DNA of 27,101 nt from Daldinia sp. FL1419 (taxonomy: Eukaryota; Ascomycota; Sordariomycetes; Xylariales; Hypoxylaceae), in contig MU623615.1 in assembly GCA_025201765.1 (NCBI GenBank), forward strand, positions 1-27,101. Direction: 5' to 3'. The notes beneath the pieces were generated by a model that did not search any database, was not told the origin of the DNA, and saw only the letters and a program-made list of their open reading frames with translations. Position 1 is the stretch's first letter. Each line of letters begins with the position of its first letter. The position numbers and the translations under genes were made by a program. Below, in pieces: positions 18,041 through 27,101 of this stretch.

Positions 18041-21000
18041 CAGGATATGCCTTATACTTCAATTAACCCATAGTAAGCCAAAGGCTGTATAAGCTAGAAA
18101 ATATAAGGTAATTATATCCTAAAAAAGGAAATAAGTTGATCAAATAGAGGAACTAATATAGGTAATTGTTTGCTAATGGTAGCACATTATAAGAAAATAT
18201 CTTCAAAAAAGAGATTAAAAATTATATATTTTTATATAAAGGCTCTATAAAAGTAATCTCTAAAGGATTATATAGAACCTGAATTAATTAGGTAAAAAAA
18301 CAATTCCTGAAAACCTATTTATATCCAAAAGAACCTATAAACCTTAGAAAAGGAAATAAATAGGGTCTTTTAAGGTAGTTATTATTACCTAATCATATTA
18401 CCCTAATTTAGAACTCCTTAGAATTAATAATATTAAACCTTAATAAGTTAATCTTAACAAAAAAACCGGAAAAATTATATAACCAAACTATAACCAAACT
18501 AATTAGATATTATATAAATTAAAATAAGAAAAAGAAAAAAAATCCAAACTCCTTAAATCTCTTAATTATTATTTTGCTTCAAGCGTTTTACAGCTCTATT
18601 TAATGTTCTTTAATCTTGTTTGTGGGTTTGTCTAACTGATTAGTCCTCGTCTAACTATATACAATTAAAAGCTTATTTAAATGCTTCCTATCTTAACTAA
18701 TTTAATAATATACTTAATTATAATTTAATTGTTAAATCTATTAACATTTTTCTAAACCATATATATAAATTAGGTCCTTATCTTTTAAAATAAGCGATTT
18801 GCTATAATCCATATATTATACAATTATTTAATTATAAGTTTTTAGGGGTATTACTTTTATTCGGAATCAGCTTTAACATACATTTATTACTTTATTTCAT
18901 ATTATATATCCTGATTAATTTACTTTTAAATAAATTAATAACTTTATTAACTTTTGGCATTGTTTTTTAGGGCACCTACTTTAATAATAGGTTTTTACTT
19001 TTAATTATTTCAAAGATTTTATTAATTACTAATATTAATACTGGATTATTAATTACTCAAATTATTATTAATTTAATTAATAACCTTATATAATTATTAA
19101 GTTTTTTGTAATGGTTACCATTCTTAACTGTAACAATTAGTTCTTACGGTTTATGTTTGATTATATATAATATATAAGTATATCAAAATCTACAAGATTA
19201 ATTATTTCTTTAAATAATTATAAGAATTATATGTAACTCCCTAAGGATAGGCTTTTTTAGCTTCTGAAATATTATTGCCATCTGTTTTTTAATATGATTG
19301 ACTCATTACTCTAATCTTTAACAAATTAAATTAAAAATTTATAAATAGTGTTTTTTTAAGGTATAAATTATAAGAAGAAAATAATTTTAATTGTATATTT
19401 TTATTAATTATATACATAATAAATTAAATAAATTTATATATATTAATAAAAACAATATTTAAATCTTTTATTATATAATTTTAAATATTAATAAATTAAA
19501 ACCTCTTTTAAAATTATGGCTTAAAATTCATACCAATTCTTTTTTATAAAAGATTCCCTAATCAGGTATATTATATATAATTAATTTTTAAAAAGCTATA
19601 ATATAAGAATTATTAAACTATTATTTCTTAATATATAATTGTAAGGCTTGTATTAACATTAATAATAAATTGTTGCGTTAATGATTTATATTAATTCCTA
19701 ATAATATTATAATATTTTTAATTAATTAATCAAATGCTGACATAAGGCCTTAAATTTTTTCAGTATTTATATTTAGTTAAGGAGATAGATTTTTATATTT
19801 AATTAATTTATTATACTTAATTAAATAAATAATATCTATAAAGGTTTATAATAATTTAATCACCTTACTTTAAGTAGTAAGGGCTTTTGAAACTAATAAT
19901 GAACTGGTTATATTATTGATTTGATGAAATTTGATACTACAAGGTACTATTGAACTGACAATGATTTATAACAATAATATTAATGCCAAATACATATTAT
20001 ATGAATTACCTTAACCTGATCAGATGGAATATAAATTCGAATAAGAGAAAACTGTGTTGTAGAGGAGAATAGGTGAAAGAATATTAGAGATAGAAAAGGT
20101 AAATTAATAATATTTTATATTTTAATTTATGATTGTTGTTACTTAAATTGATAAGTATTTATTAACTGTAGCTATGATTTTTGTATAGTATGTATACTTA
20201 AATTTATATGTAAATACTAAATAACATTCTTTAGTAATTTAATTACATTAATTATGAATGATATTTTTTATCTTAATATACTATGGTTCAATATTATGGC
20301 TTTTATCTTTCCTTTTTCTTTTATTCTCCCTCCTCTCCCTCCTCTCCCTAGGGTTTATTCTTTAATTTTTTAATTTATTCATTCTAAAACATTTTGTTGC
20401 ATCTGATCAGCTATTATTCAATAAACTTAAATATTAAATTAATTCAAGATATCTTTTCAATTTAAGCCAATAAATACAAGTTCTTTAAATAACAGCTTTT
20501 TATTAGTATTATTATTGATAACTAATACTTTAAATAATAATAATAATAAAAATATTCTAAAAGTTACAAACAATTTAAGTTAAGAAAACTTTATAAGTAA
20601 AGGTTTAGTTAATAAATTGAAAATTAATGTTATATAATAATTTTAGTTTAAATTGGTACGTATTATAAAATGTTAAATTAAAATATAAATTTATTAAATT
20701 AGTTGGTGTATATTATATAACTAATCTTAAAAACATTAATTTTTAAACTTTTTAATACTTTATTATAAGGTATTTAATTTAAAAAAAATATTAAATATTA
20801 AATTTTAAAAGTTTTTTACTTTAAAAATAGTTATATATATTAGGTTAAAAAAAATTATTTATTTAAAATATATAATAATATTTTATTATTAATATATAAT
20901 ATTTTAAATTTTATAAATTTTAATATTAAAAATAATAAAATAAAAATAAAAATGTTAATAATTAATATTTTTAATGTTATATTTAATATATAATTAAAAA

Positions 21001-21154
21001 ATAGGAACTATTATTTTATTTTTAATAAAATATAATTTTGGATTATCCCTCTACTAAAGAAGGAGGCCTAGCTTATTAAGGTTTAAATTGGACAAAGAAC
21101 TGCAGCAGATTACCACCAAAATAAAAAAAATATGTTTTATAATATAGCAAAAGG
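18041..21154. other. Long decayed retrotransposon-like stretch
   Basis: Less AT-rich than its neighbours (for instance 18040-18450 and 18560-18700) but full of stops. As it continues the minus-strand LTR element, it may be its coding body. On the minus strand around 18480-18640 a stop-broken frame has the rough shape of a Ty1/copia RNase H entry region (an AVKRLKQNNN helix before hydrophobic strands); this is a weak impression. A pyrimidine tract with a 9-bp CTCCCTCCT repeat lies at 20325-20350, and CTGATCAGATG occurs inverted near 20016 and 20411. No intact gene is present. Confidence 0.3.
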
Positions 21155-21370
21155 TATTTATAATATTTAAACTATTTTTATTGGATAATAAATTCTAATA
21201 AGAGTATAAGAAGTAACTAAAGTTATAATAATAAAATTAAATTGGATAAATAATAAATAGGTTTTTTTTGAACTATAGTTTTTATTTAAAATAAATATTA
21301 AAAGATAAATTAAATATTTATATTATAATTTAAATAAAATAATATAATAATAATAATAATAATAATAATT
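21155..21370 (+). mobile_element. LINE-like 3' end, copy 5
   Basis: Heavily RIP-altered copy: AATTCTAATAAGAGTATAAG near 21191, AAATAGGTTTTTTTTGAACT near 21256, AGATAAATTAAATATTTAT, then a (TAA)n tail (about 21345-21368). Its G/C positions are largely replaced by A/T compared with the copies at 2832 and 4230. Confidence 0.45.
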
Positions 21371-24300
21371 TTAGATTTATTTATTTAAATAAAGATATTA
21401 ATATTATAAAAAAAAGAAATAATTTATAATTAATATTAGTAGGTTAAATAATATTTTTAACAATATTAATAATATTGTTATTTAATTCATAATTTATCTA
21501 TAAATTTATACCATTTTATTACTGGCCCATTCTTGTAGCTCAAATCTTAAAAATAGGTTAATTAAGGGATAAAAAGTACTAGGTAAAAGTAAACCTAACA
21601 CTGGGTTCGTAAGGAAAAAGGAAAGATATATGTGTTAGTGGAAATGGTTGATTCAGAAGAATATTAGTTAAGATTATTAGGTACTTAATGAATATTTTCT
21701 TAATTAAATTAAAATATTAATTTTAATTAATTAATATAATAATAAATATATTTTTAAATATTGGGGGTTAATAATGTTCGTTAGATATATCCCTATCACT
21801 TTAAAAAATTAATATTAATTATAATATAAATGGATATAATTAGGAATAATTACTATTAAATAAAATTAAATTAAAATACTATTAGACAATATTTACTTAA
21901 TAATTTAACTTAATTAACAAATTACATAGGTTAGCCTTAGGGACAAGGGGGGTTGGAAACGAGGATATTGTTTATTTAAGAGCTAATTAAGAGGGCTAAA
22001 AAGTTAGTTAGGGTTAGTTAAGGGGGTTAATTAAGGGAGGCTAAAGAATTAATTAAGGGGTTAACTAAGGAATCAGTTAGGGAGTCAACTAGGGAATTAG
22101 TTAAGAAAAGTTAGGGGGGTTACCTAAAAGAGGCTAGATAAAACTGATAGAATTTGATAAAAAACCTAATAAAAAACCTAATAAAAGAACTAATAAGAAA
22201 TTAGCCATAATATTATAGGTAGCCTAATGTATAATATTAAAAATTAAGTTTAAAATAGGTAAAAAGGAGAAAAGTTAATTTGATTTAAAAGTAAAAAAAA
22301 TTAATATATATATTTAATTAAAATATATGGATTATATTAACCTCATATATTTATTAATTTAATTAATAAATAATAATTAAAATAAGTTAACAAAATCTTA
22401 TAAAAGTTTTTAAAGCCTCTAAAATCTCTAATTAACTAGATTATATATTTAATATGGGTATAATAAACTTTTATATTAAAATTAAATTATATGTAAACTT
22501 TTTAATTAATTATCTAAAATATATATTTTTAATTTTATTATTTAATTAGTTAATTTTTAAAGGTGGTAATATTATATATAAATCTTTTAAAATTGTTTTC
22601 AAAAGATCTACACACCCTTTCAAAATACGTACTTAAAATTTTAATATTTAATTAATTACCTTCTTTTATTAAATTAAATATATATTTTTAACCTTTAAAT
22701 TTAATTGGTCAATTAATTTAATTTAAATTACCTTTCTATAATATATATTTAAAATATTAATATTTAATTGATTACCTTTTTTTATTAAATCAAGTACATA
22801 TTAAAATACTAATATTTAATTAGATATCTTATTTTCTTAAATTGCTAATACTTTTGTATTATATATTAATTATAAAATGAATAATTTAATTAATTATTTT
22901 AAATATATGTAAACCTATCTAAATAAATTAGGTTTAATTGATTAATTAATATCTTATTATTTATCTTATTAATTTTATTATAAATTAATTTAAGTTTAAG
23001 AATTTTAACCCACCTTCCCACAAATACAATTTTAGAAAGAAAACTTTTAAATTTATTATATAATAAAGTTTTTTAATAATAATAATAATTTAAATAATTA
23101 GTCTATTATTATTCCTATTACTCCATCATTTGGCTGTACTCTTACAATATGATTTAATTAAGTTAATGATATAGATGAACTAAAGAAATATTAGAAATTA
23201 ATTATTTATATTAATCCTCTCCTCAATTTCTATTACTTTATAAATCTTTTTTTAAAATATCTTAAATAAATCCTAATTAATTAAAATGTTTAAATGTTTA
23301 GTCTAATAAAATTTAAGATTTTTAATAACATTATAATTAATCACTATATTTATTAGAAAATGATTAATATTAATTTTTAAAAGAATAATCTTTATTATTT
23401 TTATTATTATAATATAATATTATTATAATTATTTAAATAACCTATTATATATATTAATATCCATAAAAATAATTTTATTAATAAATATATAATTAAAATC
23501 TTAACCAATTCTTATTGTATAAGAAGTTTAATAATTTAAATATTTGATTATTTAAATGAAATACCTTATAAATTCTATAAAAAATATTTTTAATTATTTA
23601 ATTTTAAAAATCATATTAATATATAATTATTTTTTAATTACCATACTTTTCTTAATAAAAATAATTATAATAACTATCTTTATATTATAAAAAAATATAA
23701 TCTTTAAGTTTTAAAATTTAAATTCTTTTACATAAAAGTTAATTATTTCCTTCCCTTTTGTAAGAATATAATTGAAAAAAGTTTTCCAATTATAAGTAAA
23801 TATAATGGTTGGAAGTTGGTAAGGAAAATACTTTTATCTTAAATGTAAAAAAAAGATAATAACATCAAAATATTGCTATATAACCAATGTAACAGCCTGA
23901 TCATCAATGTATGTAAAACTCAAAAAAATAAGTAAAAATAGAAAACCTAAAATAATAGATAAAAGAATTTTGGCCTGATATCTTATTCTTAGCCTAGGTT
24001 ATGATTATAATTATAAATTCCAATGAGTTCTCTTTTTGTCTAATCATATGTTTTATAATGGTTCCTAATATATAATTTATTTTTGGTTTATTTTTTAATA
24101 ATTTTATAAGATTAGATGAATAAATAATTATTTATTTATTTAATTAATATTTGTTCTTAATATAATATTTTTTTATAACCTTTTAATTAATTTTTTTTAA
24201 AGATATTATATATATAATTATTAAAGTAAATATTTATAACCTTTATTTCCTTAATTTCTTTAAAAATTATAATATAATTTTTAATTAGATTAATAATTTT

Positions 24301-24549
24301 AATAATATTAAATAAAATAGGATTTTTATTAAGATTTTTAAATCTTTTTATATAAATTTAAATTTCTTAAAGTTATGTAATGTAAATTTGAATTTTAATT
24401 AAATATAAGTTTAATTTTAAGTAATAATTTTATAAATAATGATTTTAATTTGTTTTTTAATATTTTTATTAATTATTTAATATATTATATTAGTGATTAT
24501 ATTATTTTTAATTATTTTGTATTTTTAGAAAATATGTTATATGTTTTTG
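21371..24549. other. AT-rich gene-free stretch with one G-rich tract
   Basis: Mostly RIP-like DNA. At 21940-22130 the + strand is G-rich and C-poor, with irregular repeats of GTTAATTAAGGG type; it includes a single TTAGGGTTAG but is not telomeric. Small mixed patches at 21520-21660 and 23880-24060 show no gene. No RNA gene was seen. Confidence 0.45.
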
Positions 24550-24730
24550 TGTTGGATGGACAAGGTACCATTGTATACAATAGTAAAAGTGAGGGTATTT
24601 ATATTAATTCAATTAAAAGTGATTTGTAAAAAGATAAGAATATATTCTGATCGTACGATCAGAATACGTAATTATATACAGGATTAAAGTGGGTTCATCC
24701 CATTATGGTTATATGACCAATATTCTTATA
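24550..24730 (+). mobile_element. 5' LTR of internally deleted retrotransposon
   Basis: 181 bp direct repeat of 25936-26116. It starts TGTTGGATGGACAAGGTACC and ends in TATTCTTATA, where CA appears changed to TA. It contains a perfect 24-bp palindrome at 24643-24666. Right after the end, TTGGTAAC (24731-24738) resembles a primer-binding site for the initiator-Met tRNA (usual TGGTAxC start), which fits a 5' LTR. Confidence 0.65.
24643..24666. repeat. Perfect 24-bp palindrome inside the LTR
   Basis: Twelve bases (TATTCTGATCGT) are followed immediately by their exact reverse complement, with no spacer. The other two LTRs keep it in slightly altered form (17483-17514 and 26032-26055), with differences of the transition type. 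Confidence 0.85.
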
Positions 24731-25935
24731 TTGGTAACTTTTTTTTTTTTTGCAAAATCATGTAATGTTACTTCGTATGAACACCAACTAGGTTACGATT
24801 TTAGAACGTTTTAAAATGTATTAAAATTGGCTTTTTTTGTGATCCTCCTTTTATTTCTTATTAAATTGAACTAATAATTTTTTATATTTATATATCTTAA
24901 AATGTGAAGATAATTAAGAGAAAATTTAATTATTTTTGTAAGCTTTACTTAAAAACATAATAATTGATCATTCTAAAACATATAATTCTATTTGATAATT
25001 CTTTCTTTTTAAGAACTGTTATTCGTTTGTTTGTTCAAATCGATCAATAGATATAATTAATATAATTAATATTGTTCGTATCATAAAATTAATATCAATA
25101 ACGTTTCAAAGGCTTTCTTAATAAGGTTAAAGAACTACCGGAGTTTGTTAAAATACTTGTAAAACTTATTAAAATGTTTATGGAACTACTTATTATTCCT
25201 TAAATACTAAACTACTATTTCCTCAAATAATAATAATAGGTAAAATTTTTTAATAAGATAAAGTTAAAAATTTTTAGGTGGAGCCTAAAGTTTGTTTTGC
25301 TGGTGGGGTAAAATTGCAACGTAATTTTAATATTTGTTACTCTTTTTTAGCAATTCTCGTAATATTATTAACACAAGTAATAATATAAACACAAGCGCAT
25401 GTTGTAAATATAAATATGTTGTAGTAAATACAAATGTATGTTATAAATATAAAATATGTGATGGATATGTAATATGATTAATATAAATTCCCCCAAAACC
25501 ATTTCACCAACAAAAAAAACCTTAATATTATTTGCCTGTATGTGATGGACGTAGACTTCGGACTATAAATTCAGCACTAAAACTATCTCTACCTTCCAAA
25601 AATCCTAAATTAACGCGAAATATTCCCAAAACCATGCATAATAATATAAAATTCCAAGCTTAAAACCATACACTAAAATATGAAATCCTAAAATCATTCA
25701 CCTTTTCTTATTAAGATTCAAATTTAGTGTAAAATACGAATATTTCCAAAACCATATACAAAAGTATGAAATTCTGGGTTTAAAACCATGCATTGGAATA
25801 TGAAATTTTAAGGTTATCGTATTTATTATTAAATTTGTTTCTTCCCTTTCAGGTATCTTAGCTGGTCTGTAATCAATTTGTTGTTAATTATTAATTCATT
25901 ATTTAATAATTAATTTATTGTCAATTATTAATCAA
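24731..25935 (+). mobile_element. Internal region of deleted LTR element, non-coding
   Basis: Only 1.2 kb lies between the two LTRs, with no open frame, so the element has lost gag and pol or is a non-autonomous type. The second half (25490-25935) matches the inverted copy at 17598-18000. It includes a block of about 95 bases present twice (about 25611-25700 and 25735-25825), each with TTCCAAAACCATATAC-like and TTAAAACCATGCATTGGAAT-like units. Confidence 0.55.
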
Positions 25936-26116
25936 TGTTAAATGGATAAGGTACCATTACATGCAATAGTAAAAGTGAGGGTATTTGTATTAATTTAGTT
26001 AAAAATAATTTGTAAAAAGATAAAAACATATTTTGATCGTACGATTAGAATACGTAGTTATATACAGGATTAAAGTGGGTCCATCCCACTATGGTCACAT
26101 GACCAATATTCTCATA
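25936..26116 (+). mobile_element. 3' LTR of internally deleted retrotransposon
   Basis: Direct repeat of 24550-24730 with the same length. It starts TGTTAAATGGATAAGGTACC and ends GACCAATATTCTCATA. The flanks TTTTG (24545-24549) and TTTTA (26117-26121) could be a 5-bp target duplication with one change. Its upstream sequence extends the similarity to the minus-strand copy at 17418-18000. Confidence 0.65.
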
Positions 26117-26473
26117 TTTTAAATTATTATATTATTTTTAATTTATTAAATAAATAATAAAAATAATAATTAGGTTTAGGTAAAATTGGTTGGTATATAA
26201 TGATTAAATGAGTGTTTTTGCCTTGATTAGATATATTTGTAAGTGTGGTAGGTGTAATTGTTATTAAATTTTGAATAATGGGTGTAGGTTTTTTTTATAT
26301 ATATTTTGTAGTGATTATAATTGTATTTAATTGTTTTTATTATATAATGATAGGATTTGGATTAATTGGTTAGGTAGATGGTATATTTTAATATATGTTA
26401 GGTAATTTGATGATAGGAGGGTTTTATTATATAGTGGTTATGTGGGGTATTGGTAGAGGTGTTAGTGTGGATC
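26117..26473. other. Strand-biased, C-depleted stretch
   Basis: From 26223 to 26472 the + strand has no C at all (250 bases), while G is common (about 45 in 26281-26460). No gene is present. This differs from the other flanking DNA, where both C and G are reduced. Confidence 0.85.
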
Positions 26474-26580
26474 CTGCTGGAAGCACGGACCACCTGGCCC
26501 AGCAGAATTATACACCACTTAGGGCTAAATTTAATATAAATATCTATGCCACGAACCTAATGTAGATTCCTAGAAAATAT
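26460..26580. other. Unmutated patch with GC-rich hairpin, possible LTR start
   Basis: Starts TGTTAGTGTGGATCC, an LTR-like beginning, and continues with normal composition for about 110 bases. CTGCTGG (26474-26480) and CCAGCAG (26499-26505) can pair around an 18-base loop. No matching second copy is in the window. Confidence 0.35.
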
Positions 26581-26999
26581 ATAATTAATTCATTATTAGT
26601 ACAAATTTACTTAAGCCTTAGTTATTATATAATAATTGATGCCCCAAATTTTAGATGAAATTATTTAAATGCATAAATAATTATTTACATTAATAAACTA
26701 CCAAAACAAATAATTTAATTAATTATTTTTAAATGTTTATATGTTAAGAATAATTAAAAAAATATATATCCTTTTTATTAAAAATTTTTATTACCTTATT
26801 ATATTATTACAATTAAACATAATATCCAAAAATAAGAGTGGAAAATCTTCTAGGATTATTACTAACCCATTTATTAGCCCTATCAATAACTATAATTTAA
26901 AAATTACAATATTAATTATAAATAAATATTTGGATATTATAATTAATATAATATAAAATATAATTAATAATTATATATAAAATAATAATTTTTAAACCT
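26581..26999. other. AT-rich gene-free stretch
   Basis: RIP-like DNA. The 71-codon frame at 26741-26956 is low complexity (mostly I, N and K) and not a credible gene. It probably is the boundary of the LINE-like copy that follows. Confidence 0.5.
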
Positions 27000-27101
27000 T
27001 CTAAAATTATTATTTATTTATTTATTTATTACTACCCCGATTTACCTAGAATATATTACAGGTATCCGGTCCATCTCTTGGTATTTGTTCCGGGTAGGAA
27101 C
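27000..27101 (-). mobile_element. LINE-like 3' end, copy 6, cut by the window edge
   Basis: The + strand shows the T-rich tail (TTATTTATTTATTTATTACT) and then CCTAGAATATATTACAGG, TATCCGGTCCATCTCTTGG and TTGTTCCGGGTAGGAAC. It is the least mutated copy, with almost all C/G of the family core present. The element continues past the end of the window. Confidence 0.5.

Noticed and set aside
16380..21370. One 5 kb transposon with ~200 bp inverted ends
   Set aside because: The inverted ends are copies of a six-member family ending in simple-repeat tails, and other pairings are equally possible, so two separate insertions are more likely.
22000..22030. Interstitial telomere repeat (TTAGGGTTAG)
   Set aside because: Only one full unit occurs in an irregular G-rich tract; no tandem TTAGGG array.
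26741..26956. 71-codon frame in the right flank
   Set aside because: Consists of Ile/Asn/Lys/Leu codons expected from AT-rich random sequence.

Overview
The window looks like part of the nuclear genome of a filamentous ascomycete (Pezizomycotina, most likely a sordariomycete; I cannot name the genus). It has two parts. A gene island with balanced base composition lies at about 5.55-13.7 kb. On both sides are very AT-rich, nearly gene-free blocks (1-5.5 kb and 14.2-27.1 kb). These flanks are full of TpA, stop codons and decayed transposons, which is the usual result of repeat-induced point mutation (RIP). Short introns of 56-144 bases with GT..AG ends and CTAAC/CTGAC-like branch sites also fit this group.

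The island holds four conserved housekeeping genes, all with introns. In order: elp6 (+, 5886-6844, Elongator subunit 6), the gene for ribosomal protein eL37 (-, 7219-7761, four small exons), atg3 (+, 8843-10031, the E2-like enzyme that lipidates Atg8) and an azgA-type purine permease gene (-, 10479-12700, six exons). elp6 and the eL37 gene converge, the eL37 gene and atg3 diverge from a 1.1 kb intergenic region, and atg3 and azgA converge. They belong to unrelated pathways (tRNA wobble modification, translation, autophagy, purine uptake), so this is ordinary eukaryotic gene order and not a cluster.

The left flank (1-5.55 kb) contains a ~700 bp terminal-inverted-repeat element with a 9-bp minisatellite inside it, a likely solo LTR at 1797-1999, three 3'-end copies of a LINE-like family, and two MITE-like elements placed end to end (4519-5148 and 5151-5543) that share one TA dinucleotide. 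The second forms the island border. The right flank (14.2-27.1 kb) opens with a 763 bp MITE that has perfect 36 bp inverted ends and TA target duplications. It is followed by a second, smaller MITE, more LINE 3' ends, and a retrotransposon family with ~180 bp LTRs present three times, each carrying a palindromic hairpin. One copy is an internally deleted element with both LTRs (24550-26116). Next to it lies a 250-base stretch without a single C on the + strand.

I found no clear new biological system. The most distinctive observations concern RIP and transposons: short terminal repeats that kept their C residues inside decayed DNA, nested insertion at a shared TA, MITEs at both island borders, and the strand-biased C-free block. 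I saw no tRNA or rRNA gene, CRISPR array, or intact transposase or polymerase gene.
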